64,000 nucleotides of DNA from Chlorocebus sabaeus (lineage: Eukaryota > Chordata > Mammalia > Primates > Cercopithecidae): NCBI RefSeq assembly GCF_047675955.1, contig NC_132911.1:20420565-20484564 (forward strand). The letters are read 5' to 3'. The notes below the pieces were generated by a model. The model made no database searches. It was not told the DNA's origin and saw nothing but the letters and a program-made list of their open reading frames with translations. The translations under genes and the position numbers were made by a program. Below are positions 26,540-37,622 of the stretch, piece by piece (within the stretch, counting starts at the first letter, position 1; every line of letters begins with the position of its first letter).

Positions 26540-27232
26540 TATATTGTTAGATTTTCCTATCTATGAATGTCTTATACATTGAATCACATTTTGCAATCTT
26601 TTTCCATCCCAAGTATACTGTAATGGTCACCTATGTTAATAGAGGGAGTTCTGGTTAATTCTTTTGCACTTACTACACATTGCCACACTGTATTTATACC
26701 TTATGTTGGTAGATTTTCCCCCAAAATATTTACTATTATAAATATTTCTGTTATAATCATACTTGCAGATGTGCAAGAGTTTCTCCTGAAGTGGATTTGC
26801 TGGCTGGTAGAGTATTTGCATTTTATGCTTTGTCAGAAAACCACATTATTTTCCAAGTACTTGGACTAATTTACACTGTCATCTCTGGTGTATGAAAATT
26901 CCATTGCCTTGCTGATATTTGATATTGTCAGACTCAGGAAATTCTGCATGTGATTTTGATGGCACTAAATAGTAGATGGTTTTCATTTCCATTCCTCTAA
27001 TAACTATTGCGAATAAGTATCTTTATTATAATTGTCTTGGCTGTACCAGTGTTTTTCTGTGAAATGCCTCGTGATGTCTTTGTCCTGATTTCTTATTGAT
27101 TCCTAAAAGTTCTTTATATATTCTGAATACTAACCCTTTCTGTTTGTGTAGCAAACATCTTCTCACAGTTTTGGCTTGTTTTTTTTGAATTTCTTTATGG
27201 TCTCTTGATGAACACCTGTAATTCTTGAAATG
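26540..27232 (-). mobile_element. Old L1M fragment, antisense
   Basis: Antisense L1 ORF2 distal sequence: 'gagtttctcctgaagtggat', 'ctaatttacactgtcatctc', 'gatattgtcagactcaggaa', 'gttctttatatattctgaat'. It ends where the MaLR-like internal sequence begins. No coding capacity. Confidence 0.75.
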
Positions 27233-27234
27233 AA

Positions 27235-28492
27235 TTACTATTTAAGGCAGGGCTATGAAGACCCAACTTATTGGTTACTTAATAGACTTTGATAATAAAT
27301 GAGAATGTCAAGGATGGTAGGGTGGGCTGAATACGTATGACTTAGAGAAAGAAAATGACAAGCTCAGTCCTTTACATTCTCATTCAAGGTAATATCAGGA
27401 AACCAGATGTTTCTGTAATTGCACTAAAATATTATCTCATCGACCGTAGCTATATAACCAAGGTACCTAAAAATTCATTGCAAACTTTGATCTTGTAGCT
27501 TGAGAGTTACTACACAAATTGAATTTATGACTGTCCTAAATTTCTTATGTAAAAGTGAGGGCACTGATTAAGGAAGAATGGGATGTGAGCATTGGCAGCT
27601 GGATATTTTGGTAAATTTGGATGAACTTAAGCCAAGATGCTCCCTCCTTAAAAATTTCCACTTACCAGCAGAAGCAGCCCATCTTCCTCTACCCAAAACA
27701 TCAGCCTATCCTTGCCTAAAGGTCAGCTAAAAACCCCAACTGAAGCAGTAACCTTGCATAGGTGGACCGATGTCTTTTAACACCCACCTTCACCACTCCC
27801 AATTGCCTACAGGGCTCAGGGAAATGGTTATTTTACATAGTGAAAGAATTGCAAGGTCAAGCTAATTCAAACGATAAAATAAATAAATAAATAAAAGAGG
27901 AGTATGCGTGGCAGTAGATTTCAGGAGTGCCAGATCAGAGAAAAAGAAACACTGCATAGAATCGGGTCAAATGTATTGATATGAGTGCACTTAATGAAGA
28001 TTATAGATTTGGTGTGTTAGTTAGAACAGCTGAGAAGTGCCCTAACAGTGTGCTTGGAAGGTTGATTGCAACTTGAAATCAGTGAACGACGGTGAATGAT
28101 GAAGCCACATTTCTTTGGTATAATACAGAGGAAGAAATCCAACCTCTGCAAAGACGTGGGCAAACTGGAGTGGATGTGTCGTATGTGAGACCCACTCATC
28201 CTCACTCTAATATCTCCCTGGAGGGCTCAGAGGACACTTTCTTCACCAAAAAGCAAACAAATAAATAAAAACCAAATACCAACAATAAAACAAAACAAAA
28301 CAAACACACTGGGAAATAGATTAGTGAAGGGGAAGCCAGCCTCCTTGAAAAGCTCTATAGGGCTTGTTCTCTGTAGGAAGGATGGGTCATGGTAGATGGT
28401 TCTGTAGTTTTGATGGAGATGATGGTACCCAGCAGTGGTAGAAGCCAAGGGGCAGCCCTTAACCAACAAAACCACAATGGGCACTTTTGCTG
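27235..28492 (+). mobile_element. MaLR (MLT1/MST-type) internal sequence, first part
   Basis: The text matches the recurrent internal (gag-region) sequence of ERVL-MaLR elements: 'atgacttagagaaagaaaat', 'ggcagctggatattttggta', 'cccatcttcctctacccaaa', 'aggaagaaatccaacctctg', 'gcaaactggagtggatgtgt'. It is old, frame-broken and has no LTR attached here. The element continues at 28747 after a foreign insertion. Family attribution is from memory of the consensus. Confidence 0.65.
27875..27896. repeat. (AAAT)n short microsatellite
   Basis: Five AAAT units inside the MaLR internal sequence. Confidence 0.85.
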
Positions 28493-28746
28493 GAAAAAAA
28501 AAAATGCAATAGGGCCTAATGAGCAGTTAATATCAATGAATATTTATTAAGCATTTATAATACACTAGGCATTGTAAAAAATGCTTTCTGTGCATCCTCA
28601 TTGCATTGTCACAGTGACAATGAGAGGGAAGCGCTACAGTATTTTCCCATTTTACAGATGAAGCTCTTGGGGCTCAGACACATTAAATAACTTGCCCTCT
28701 CTCACCAAAGAAGGTGGGAGAGGGCAAGTTATTTAACATCTCTAAG
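28493..28746 (-). repeat. MIR-derived foldback insertion (inverted copy of 30639-30831)
   Basis: After an A-run (28494-28504), positions 28517-28706 read as an antisense MIR. By hand alignment it is about 89% identical (about 21 mismatches and one 3-bp gap) to the reverse complement of 30639-30831. Both copies share the 19-bp palindrome cattgtcacagtgacaatg (28604-28622 and, with the centre base complemented, 30723-30741). It ends in a hairpin: arms 28673-28706 and 28713-28746 match at 29 of 34 positions around 'aaagaa'. The right arm matches the start of the downstream MIR at 32 of 34. It interrupts the MaLR internal sequence. Confidence 0.8.
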
Positions 28747-29600
28747 GTTGACTTATGGTAATCACAATGGGTAGACTTCAAAGGAGTCTTTGGTAGAACT
28801 TAATTTATTTGTGGAATGCTTAGTAATGAAATTAGTTTGTTACTAACTCAGTCTCTAGGGCTGAAAGTGACATTTTACTTGATATAAATAATTGAAAAAG
28901 TTCCAAGACTGATGACCCAAATCTTGGCACCAAAAGTTGTGGCCCTTTGCCTAATTCTAAGAACTGAGGCAGTTCACCAACCAAGAGGCTCTTGATTAAA
29001 GGAGATACTAGGTGACTCTAAAGAAGGACTCTACATCCCCGATGCGAGTTTATGCTGCATATTTGTTTTCCTAAACTTCACCCACAGAGACCTATAGCCA
29101 TTTATCATGATTCGTATGCCTGGAAGAAAGGGAATTAACCAGTCTTTGGTGAGGTAGATTACTAAATATTCGCTGAGACCTGACACTAATCCCTAATCCC
29201 CAAAGATCACAGACATTACTATGGTCTACCAATTAGAGCAAGGCCGGATGGAGATCAGAGGCCACCCCACACAGCATGGGTGTGGCCCATCTTACATTGA
29301 GGGTGAGATCACTCAATGTCTTGGCTCTGTGTGGAGGTCTCTAACTCAATTCCCCTAGCCCCTTGCATGGATCCAGATTTTGTCTCTTGCCTCTGTACAA
29401 CTATAGAAATAGAGGTTCCAATCACTGGGGATTGGCAGAAGCCCAAGACTTTAGCATAGCTTCACAACTGCTGTAGGTGAGGTCTTTAGCTGGTCTTTAA
29501 GCAAGGATAAGTTGGTGTTTGGGGTAGAGGAGAATGGGCTGCCTCTGCTGGCAAGTGGAATTTTTTAGGGAGGGAGCATCATTGTATTTACATTCATCCA
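28747..29600 (+). mobile_element. MaLR internal sequence, second part
   Basis: Resumes the internal sequence: 'gggtagacttcaaaggagtc', 'gttgtggccctttgcctaat', 'cagttcaccaaccaagaggc', 'agggtgtggcccat'-like text near 29278, and 'ccttgcatggatccagattt'. No reading frame of note. Confidence 0.6.
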
Positions 29601-29789
29601 TATTGACCAAAGTGTCCTCCTTCCAATTCTCAGATTTGTGTTTTTACTTCATTTTTTACTTCTAGGGATTTCTCTTTTTCTCTTGTCAATTTAGCACATG
29701 TATTAAAAAATATGGTTACTTTTCTCAATTTTATCAACACTTCTAGATGCTTACAAAGAGGAGGAATTACATTACCTACTCTGGGAGAA

Positions 29790-29932
29790 TTTTTTTTATC
29801 ATAGTACCAACAGCACTTAGCACTTTTGATTTGTGCCATAAGTAGATACATACATATGTTTTCCATTCTACCAGATGCTAACTTCCTGGTGCAGGTCAGG
29901 GACTGTCTCCTTTATTATTATTATTATTTTAC
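29790..29932 (+). mobile_element. L2 3'-end fragment
   Basis: 'caacagcacttagcactttt' and 'ggtcagggactgtctccttt' follow the L2 3' region. It ends in a short TTA repeat (29912-29930). Confidence 0.5.
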
Positions 29933-29934
29933 GA

Positions 29935-30010
29935 GCTCAGTTCAACAAACACATAAGGAATGCTTACTCTGTGTTAGGCACCATGCTGGGTGCTGAGGAA
30001 GCAAGCCTGG
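29935..30010 (-). mobile_element. L2 3'-end fragment, antisense
   Basis: 'cagttcaacaaacacataag', then 'gttaggcaccatgctgggtg' is the reverse complement of the L2 3' terminus. Confidence 0.6.
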
Positions 30011-30099
30011 GGTTCTTGTATTTAATGTTTTCTGTAAGAACAACTCTCTAGCCAGCACCCTCCATTTACTGGGATCTCTCTGTGCTAAGTGCTGAAACA

Positions 30100-30490
30100 T
30101 CCCATGCGCATTCTGTGTTTTTGCCTATGCTGCTTTTTCACACCTGAAATACCTTCTTCTCCACCCTTTTCCTAGCCTACTGCTACCTGCTTTTGAAGGA
30201 TACTAAGCCCCACCGTTTTCATGAATCTTACTCTATATTGAATATTAGAGAGGCTCTGTCTCTTCTCTTTCTTTGAATATAATATTGCCATTTGTGCTGA
30301 TCGATGTAAAATGTGAGTACTTATTGCTTCATGTAATTTAATATTGTCAACCTCCCCACTCCGATCCCCTGCTAGATTTCAAGCTCCCTGAAGATGAAGG
30401 CTGAATCCTACACCTCACTTGTATCCTCCATGGCTCATTGAACAAGTGCTAGCTACACGGAGACTGCTCAATAAATATTGAATAATTCAC
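30100..30490 (+). mobile_element. L2 LINE, 3' portion
   Basis: 'cacacctgaaataccttctt', 'tagatttcaagctccctgaa' and 'gagactgctcaataaatatt' match the L2 3' region ending in the typical 'caataaatattgaataa'. Confidence 0.7.
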
Positions 30491-30638
30491 GAGGGACTCA
30501 ATAAATAACGATTGCTTAATTGATTAGCTCCATCAATAAATCTTGCTTTGAACAGAGGTACAGCCACTGAAGATACTCAAAAGGCAATCTGGGTCACTGT
30601 GCCTCCGGATAGGGGAAAGCTCCATGAATATAAGGTCT

Positions 30639-30831
30639 GGTGGGAGAAGGCAAGTTATTTAACCTCTCTAAGCCCCAGGAGCTTCATCTGTGAAATGGGA
30701 AAATATTGTAGTGCTTCCCTCTCATTGTCACTGTGACAATGCAATGAGGATGATGCACAGAAGGCATTTATCACACTGCCTAGTCCATTATAAATGCTTA
30801 AAAAATATTAATTGATATTAGCTACTCATTG
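30639..30831 (+). mobile_element. MIR SINE (probable donor of the 28.5-kb inverted copy)
   Basis: 'ggcaagttatttaacctctc', 'cttcatctgtgaaatgggaa' and 'ccattataaatgcttaaaaa' are sense MIR text. The copy at 28517-28706 is its inverted near-duplicate about 2 kb upstream. Confidence 0.8.
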
Positions 30832-31109
30832 ATCTTAAGAACTGGATTGAAAGAAACACCATGAGAAAAATTTCTTTCTGTGGCCATAGTACCCAACAGC
30901 TTCATGTTTTAGAAGCACTGTACCACTTTACTCCTCTAATATTCTTGTGAGGTCACCAAGAGTGTAAGTAGTCTGTACAAGTGAGTGGGTCGTAGGGTCA
31001 TTTGGAGACTGTCGTTAACTCCTGATACATGGTCCCTTCTGTGATCCTGACTGTGATGGAAAGGGTCAGGGAAGGAGTGGTAGATGCTTTTACACATCTC
31101 GTTGTTCCA

Positions 31110-31345
31110 CACGTATGCCCTAAGAACTTACTAGGTACCAGGCACTGTGCTGGACACCAGGATTTCAGCTGTAAAAGTACAGTCAAAGTCCTTACAAACC
31201 ATGGAAAGGGGCCATCAGGAGCTATGGATGCTCATGACCAGAGCCCGTTACTCAGTCTGTTGGAGGAGAGGCTGTCAGGAAAGACTTCCTAGAGGAAGTG
31301 ACACTTGGGATGAGACCAAATAGATGAGATGGGAGTGACGTGGGA
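31110..31345 (-). mobile_element. L2 fragment, antisense
   Basis: 'actaggtaccaggcactgtg', 'gctggacaccaggatttcag' and 'gctgtcaggaaagacttcct' are antisense L2 3' phrases. Confidence 0.65.
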
Positions 31346-31934
31346 CCCCCCACAGCAGCTGCCATAGGGGTGTAAGATGGAGAAGACAGTGTGTCCATGG
31401 CTGCATCAGACCCAGCCCGGGGACTAAGCTACAGTCATGGATGTTCTGGCTGTGCTTCCTGTACAATGGAATCAGGAGGTCAGCAGCTCAAAGAAATGCC
31501 TCCACTCAGGATCTCTGCATCCCCTCTCTCTCCTTCCTGGGCCACTCAGCCACCTCCTGGGAGAGAGAATACCGAAAGCTGATTTCTCCCCACCTGATGC
31601 TTGAAATGGGAGGGAAGAAGAGAAGGTGATTGCCTGGATCTCTTACTTGGGATGGAGTGTTGTCATGGAAACAACTTTTCACCCTAGGATTTTTGGGGGC
31701 TGTCAAGAAGTGACAACCACATCTGGGACACTGGCTGGAGAGGCCATGAAAGGCCATGAGAGGTGATTTCCCACCTGCCTTCTTCCTCCAGAGCTTACCA
31801 CTTGCAGCAGTCTCTTCTACCCCACCCCCAACCCACATACATCCTCTTGTCACATAAACATCTCCTTCAGTGGTACCTACTGACTTTTAGCCTTCTAAAC
31901 CAGAAAGAAAAACAGTGATGAGTTACCAGTCTAC
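31346..31934. other. Unique sequence, no gene recognised
   Basis: No repeat recognised. Overlapping frames up to 115 codons on both strands lack any signature. Confidence 0.4.
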
Positions 31935-32215
31935 AGCATTTCACCCACATTTATCTCATTTAATACTCTTAACGATCTTGAAATTCATTCATTCATTCCT
32001 ATAACAAATATGTGTCAAGGACCAACTCTATACCAGGTGTAAGCTTTATTATGCTATTGTCATCTTATGAATGAGGGTATGGAGCCTCAGAAAGGTTAAG
32101 TGACCTACCTTGGGTCACACACTGAGTAAATAACAAAGTCAATGAACAGAATATAGAGATCAAGTCAGCTGAGCTAACTTCAAATACTTTTTCCGCTATA
32201 GTGGAAAACACTTTT
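31935..32215 (-). mobile_element. MIR interrupted by an L2-like 3' end
   Basis: Antisense MIR text 'tttatctcatttaatactct' stops near 31980 and resumes at about 32045 with 'tgtcatcttatgaatgaggg' and 'aggttaagtgacctacctt'. Between them 'attcattcattcattcc' and 'aaggaccaactctatacca' read as an antisense L2 terminus. Confidence 0.65.
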
Positions 32216-32480
32216 CTAATTAATTGGTCTTTGGATTATTCCATATGGAGTTTTATGAAAAAAAAGAATAAATTCTGGGCATGCCAAGCAAACAATGGCT
32301 AAGTGCTTTCATCAAAGAGTTCATTGGCAAATTACATTCATTACCTATCTACCCTATTGGGAACCAAACAAAACAAAAACGTGAAGTCACGTCCTTTGTC
32401 TTTCTTCAATGCCTACTCCCGTCACTCTTTCCAAGAAAGGCTCTGATACTTACACAGAGGTATAAGCAACAAAAATACCT

Positions 32481-32700
32481 TGATCAAGACCAGCCTGGCC
32501 AACATGGTGAAACTCCATCTTTACTAAAAATACAAAAATCAGCTGGGTGTGGTGACAGGTGCCTATAATCCCAGCTACTCAGGAGGCTGAGGCAGGAGAA
32601 TTGCTTGAACCTGAAAGGCAGAGGTGCAGTGAGCCGAGATCACACCACTGCATTCCAGCCTGGGCGAGAGAGTGAGGCTCCATCTCAAAAAAAGAAAAAG
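32481..32700 (+). mobile_element. 5'-truncated Alu, AluS-type
   Basis: Begins mid left monomer at 'gaccagcctggccaacatgg', has the linker and the complete right monomer, and ends 'ctcaaaaaaagaaaaag'. No convincing target duplication. Confidence 0.92.
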
Positions 32701-32975
32701 CTTGAAATGCTACCCCATCGTGGATGAGAATTGTGAGTATTATGTCCTACAAGGGTGAGGCTAGAACACTTGCTACCGTTCCCACAGTGGAAGTCTGCTT
32801 TTGCAAACTCAGCAATAATGGAAAGCACCTGTTCAGTCTTAGGCATGGTAGAAATTTGTGGGGGAGGGAGAAATGCAGAACCCACAAGCCATGTTGTGTT
32901 GGAAGAGAGAGAAAGTAAAAAGTTTGAAACACTGTGGTGTCATAAAACCAGCCAGAAGAACTGATTTTGGGGATT

Positions 32976-33297
32976 AAGAGTGACTAAATTGTTGGCCAGA
33001 CACGGTGGCTCATGCCTGTAATCCCAGCACTTTGGGAGGCTGAGGTGGGTGGATCACGAGGTCAGGAGTTCAAGACGAGCCTGACCAACATGGTGAAACC
33101 CCATCTCTCCTAAAAATACAAAAAATTAGCCGACTGTGGTGGCACATGCCTGTAGTCCCAGCTACTCAAGAGACTGAGGCAAGAGAATTGCTTGAGCCCG
33201 GGAGGCAGAGGCTGCAGTGAGCTGAGATCACGCCACTGCACTCCATCCTGGGTGACAGAGCGAGACTTTGTCTCCAAAAAAAGAGTGACTACATTGT
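32976..33297 (+). mobile_element. Full-length Alu (AluS-type) with 17-bp target duplication
   Basis: The Alu (32994-33280) runs from 'ggccagacacggtggctc' to a 7-A tail. Flanking copies 'aagagtgactaaattgt' (32976) and 'aagagtgactacattgt' (33281) differ at one base. Confidence 0.96.
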
Positions 33298-33439
33298 CAC
33301 ATTCGCTTTTTCCTTTTCTAACCCCCTCCGTGCATGTGCAAACTCATTAGAAAAGCAACAAGCAGGGCTGGTGAAGGAATCAGGGGGAAGGCTTCTCTCA
33401 TACTCTGTCTCCCACATAGGAGCATGGTCCCCAAGTTTT

Positions 33440-33600
33440 AAGTCTTACCGCTGCCACTTTCTGATTGAGTGTCTTTTAGCAATTTATACTCTGAGTCACA
33501 ATTTTCTCATCTGCAGAATGAGTGTAATAATAGCAGCCTTGCAGAGTCATCATGAGGACCCAGTGTAACCATCTGCACATGAGACAGGAGCAGCCAGCAC
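33440..33600 (+). mobile_element. MIR SINE
   Basis: 'accgctgccactttctgatt', 'tctcatctgcagaatgagtg' and 'taataatagcagccttgcag' follow the MIR core in sense. A second, weaker MIR-like stretch may lie at 33655-33800. Confidence 0.7.
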
Positions 33601-33800
33601 CATGGAACAAGGTAAGGTTTGGAGGGAAAGAGCCCCTGCTCAGGACGTGCCTCTACACACTGAGCTATGTGACCATCAGAAACTCACCACACCTCCAGCC
33701 TCATCCACCTCACTTTTCACATGAGAAAAGTAACAAACTTATGCTTTGTTGGAATCAAAGGCGATAACAAGTAAATGTAATAATGCTGTTAAACTGTCAA

Positions 33801-35299
33801 GTCCTATTCAGATGAAAAGATACACCAACACCTTTCTCCTAAGCAGGGCATTGTTCCTCCGTGAATACCTACAATCAAGGTTTTCCCAGGCCCCATGTAT
33901 GCACTGCCAGTGCCAGTGCTGGGGTATTACAAAGGAGCAGAAGTTGTGGGCCCCTCCTGGCTGGAAAATAACATTAAGGTAACCCTAAGCAGGATGTGAG
34001 GACGGTTTAGACTGCACTGTCTCAGTGACATGCTGGGGTAAGAAGGAGGCACAGGATGTGGGAAAGGCCTGTGGATGAGGCCGTGGAGGATCTGAGGCTG
34101 CAATGGGTCCGGGAAGATGAGCATCCTGGGTGTCCCAGCCTGAATGCCTCCAAAGGCAGACAAAGGCTGGGCAAAAGGAGTTCGCATGAGAGATGCGCAG
34201 ATGTTCTCATCAAGCCCAAGGGAGAGTAAGAATGTGAGTCAGGACAGGCAGCAAGGCCCAGAAAGAGTCCATTGTTGTGCAAGCCACCCCTGTTTGCAAC
34301 TGGGCTCAACCCTGCTGAGGGACCAGGATGCTGCGGTATATATCTGCCCATTCTAGTGCCCCATAGAATTGACAGTGCTTCCTGCCAGGAGCTTTCTGAC
34401 ATTCCCTTGGCCAGAGAATGTCCTCAGGCCAAGAGACACAGAGAGCTGAGGACTTCGGGCTGGTAGGCCGAGGGGATACGAATGGGGCACTGGTAGCATC
34501 TGCTAGCTTTGGCAGATGGGAGCTAGGTCCACTCCATGCTAAGGGACAACATGAATAAAAGGAAGAAGATGGGTTCAGTGAGGAGCTCGCCACGCTTGAC
34601 TCCAGAGGGAGAGAGTATTTGAAATTGGGACTATCCGCAGAAATCACCAAATATATGAGGGGCAGCAAGGAAACTCTAAGAGGGTAAAGTGGGCAGCAGT
34701 GTGGAGCTGCTGGCACCACTGCTGGTGGGAGGTGTTACAGAGGGAAATGCCTCTTGTTCTGGGGTGATGAGCTTCTTGCAGCACCGGCCGGGGCCTGCAG
34801 TTGGACAGTGGTGACCGGATGAGTGGCCAGGCATGGTTCCACTCAATGCTGGTGAATGAGCTCTCCCTTGGCAATTTGCAAAGCTCAGGCCCACAGCTCA
34901 CTGTGGAACTGGAAGTGCCACAGCACCCACCCCTGCCGCCAAGCCATGCCCCACTTCTGCTGCTACATGGAGAAAGGACGGAGCCTACATTAGAAACCAG
35001 AGACCTGACAAAGTGGGCGGGACAGGAGGTTCCTGGCAAGCAGACAGACAGAACTACAGAATGCCATGAGAGAAAGGAAGGTGGCTGGTCTTTCGGTCAG
35101 AAGCGCCGGCTGGACGTGGAGCACTGCTGCAGTGACCGGCGCAGCCACCACTCTGAGCAGCAACTCTCCCAGACCCTCCTTCACCTGCAACTCATCCCAG
35201 TGGCCGCTCCTCTCGAATGGCTGGGGCGAGAGGGATACTGCATGCGATGGGACTGATAAACCGATTCAAATAGCATTAGACTCACTCACCGACACTGTC
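33801..35299. other. Unique, GC-richer sequence with overlapping open frames
   Basis: No interspersed repeat recognised. The longest unique-sequence frame of the window is here (34801-35256, plus strand, 151 codons), but it overlaps 131- and 66-codon minus-strand frames and has no recognisable domain, coding periodicity or splice context. A mild CpG cluster (35090-35160) does not reach island density. Confidence 0.45.
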
Positions 35300-35500
35300 T
35301 CATTGAAACACATTGCTCATTTATTCCCCTTCATCAGCCTTTGAGACACAGTCATTATTTTCCAGATGAGCTAAGGGAAGCCCGGAGAGATCAAGTGACC
35401 TGCTCAAGGGTATTTGGCTGCTGGGGGCTGAACCCTTTCATTGCAACCAGGTTCATTTGGCTCCAAGTCCTGTGTGCTCTTCATGAAGTCATAGCAAGGC
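35300..35500 (-). mobile_element. MIR SINE
   Basis: Antisense MIR: 'tcattattttccagatgagc', 'gatcaagtgacctgctcaag', 'ctgctgggggctgaaccctt', 'ggctccaagtcctgtgtgct'. Confidence 0.7.
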
Positions 35501-35936
35501 CTGGACTAGGGTGAGAAAGGACAGGTGTCTATGAGGCGGGACTTAAGGAGGCGCTGGCCCTCAGGGGTATGCGAGGGCAGGGTGAGCACCTGAGAGTGAG
35601 GGCCCCCTTAAAGTCTGCGGTCCAGGGTCCTTTAGTCCCCTAATCCCAGCGCAGAACAGAAAACCTTCAAAGCCAGCTGCTGCCTGAAGAGCCTCAGACT
35701 TACTCCCCTGGGGCAGCAAAGCGGTTTTCTTTACCCACAGGGCCCTGGAGTGCTGACTGGGAGATGGGGCTGTCAGGGACTCATGGGGAAGAATAGCACA
35801 TTTGCTACAAACTTATTCAGCTGAGTTTTACCGTGTGGCTGCCTCTGTAGTGTCATTTGTGACACCAGGAATGTGTTCCATACCAACTGAATAGCTTCTC
35901 TTCCCATTCGTGCCAGTGCCTGGAACTATACAATCA

Positions 35937-36215
35937 TTAATTCATTCATTCATTCATTTATTTGTAGCCTTTCTCTTTATATAGGCTTAGAGAGCCACTA
36001 CTTGAAGTCAAGCCTTATGTCAGGCAGCAGAGATACTGAGGTGAGGTTGAAGAAAACACACGGGTTTCTCCTCTCATGGATTCCAATGACATGGTAATTA
36101 GAAGTCATTAGCAGATTGCTCCCAGCAAGTGGAAAGCAGTGAGAATTCTGAACCAAGCCTTCTCTGGACTTCAGGGAAGTCCCTCTAAGGAAGTGGCATC
36201 TAAACTGGAACTCCA
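35937..36215 (-). mobile_element. L2 3' region, antisense, with (ATTC)n
   Basis: A short ATTC run (35937-35960) leads into antisense L2 text: 'gtcaggcagcagagatactg', 'ttcagggaagtccctctaag', 'aagtggcatctaaactggaa'. Confidence 0.6.
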
Positions 36216-36659
36216 CTGCCTCTTGTATGTCTACCCTGCAGTTCCTACATTTAAGGGTTTTTGGGAACATCAAAATATATAGTATGAGTGGATTTGGCCC
36301 TCTCTGAGCCTGAAAGAGTAGGTGTGCAGTAAAAGTTAAGGCTTGCTAGCTTGGAGTCTTATGGCTCCTTATAGGACTGACACTTGACCCTGTGACTCCA
36401 GCCTAGGGTTATGTAAGGATGTGGCTGACCTCAGAGGAGTCCACGGGAACTGTAGCTGTGCATCCAGAACCCATTTATTTGCTGACACTTCTCATTTCCT
36501 TTCAGAACAAACCTACATTCCTAGGCCTATACTTTTCTTGAGAAAATGGGTTTATTATAAGTCACTCGACAAAACACCCTGCCATGGCTTCCCAGTACAA
36601 ACCCTAGTTTCAGTTAAGTCTTATTTTCTTGCTTCCGGAACTGACGATTCCGAAATCTG
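36216..36659. other. Unique sequence, no gene recognised
   Basis: No secure repeat or exon. An 84-codon plus frame (36421-36675) has no recognisable product. Confidence 0.4.
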
Positions 36660-36815
36660 TCTATCTGTTCACTAGGATCACCTGAAGACGTATTAAAATG
36701 TCCAACGTCCAGGCCACACCCCAGACCAGTTAAATCAATCACTGAGGCTAAGATCAATATGTTTTTAAGCTTCCCAGTCCAAATTGGAATTTCAACCGCT
36801 GGTCAGTTTCTCCTA
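36660..36815 (+). mobile_element. MER5A-type DNA transposon relic
   Basis: 'gatcacctgaagacgtatta', 'ccaggccacaccccagacca', 'ttaaatcaatcactgaggct' and 'tatgtttttaagcttcc' follow MER5A order. Terminal repeats are decayed. Confidence 0.6.
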
Positions 36816-37243
36816 CGCACGCAGGTTGATATGGGCGTGATTGTGGGGCTGGTGTTGCCATCTCTCCCTCCCTATTAAACTTCTCCTACTAGAGCTACAA
36901 TACTTTTAGGCCCTTGGATAGCTGTGTTTTTCGAATTCTTATCCTTCCACTGTTCTACCTCTTTTATTCAAGGCAGCCTTTCATACATGCATTTATTCTT
37001 TCATTCACTTACAAGAATATACTGAATATGGATTCTAGGAACTAGGAATGAATTGTTGACCTTGGGCTAGGGTGAGAACATTTGAATGGTTCTTCGTGGT
37101 GACCCCCTCCCCTGCCCCCATAAAAGCCTCTCTCCTTCCTTCCTTCCAGTCCATTGATGCATGGGCCCAGGCAGTGCCAACCGTTTCCTTGCTTGTAGTC
37201 AGTGTCCTGCCTACCAAGTAATGCCTGCCTTCCCCTCCTGTTG
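36816..37243. other. Mostly unique sequence
   Basis: A weak antisense L2 end may lie near 36990-37050 ('ctttcattcacttacaagaa'). No gene. Confidence 0.4.
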
Positions 37244-37622
37244 GAGGGTATATTTGTCTGTTTTCACGCTGCCAATGAAGACATATCCCAGACTGGGTAA
37301 TTTATAAAGAAAAAGACGTTTAATGGACTCACAGCTCCACATGGCTGGGGAGGCCTCACAATCATGGTGGAAGGTGAGGAGGAGCAAAGTCATGTCTTAC
37401 ATGGTGGCAGGCAAGAGAGAAAGCCAGCCAAGTGAAAGGGGAAATCCCTTATAAAACCATCAGAGCTTGTCAGACTTATTCACTACCATGAGAGCAGTAT
37501 GGGGGAAACTGCTCCCATGATTCAATTATCTCCACCAGGTCCCTCCCACAGCATATGGGAATTATGAGAGCTACAATTCAAGATGAGATTTGGGTGGGGC
37601 ACAGCCAAACCGTATCAGAGGG
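37244..37622 (-). mobile_element. Solo THE1/MST-type MaLR LTR with perfect 5-bp target duplication
   Basis: The LTR (37249-37617, 369 bp) reads antisense: 'gtctgttttcacgctgcc' at the 3' LTR end through 'cacagccaaaccgtatca' at the 5' LTR end. Both flanks carry GAGGG (37244-37248 and 37618-37622), the 5-bp duplication made by integrase. The length fits the THE1 group. In sense orientation the element would carry MaLR promoter sequence facing left. Confidence 0.93.

Noticed and set aside
34306..35039. Two minus-strand frames of 131 and 137 codons in overlapping position
   Set aside because: They overlap each other and a plus-strand frame; low stop density from GC-rich composition is the simpler explanation.
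34970..35230. CpG cluster considered as a CpG-island promoter
   Set aside because: Too few CpGs by eye and no associated transcript-like features.
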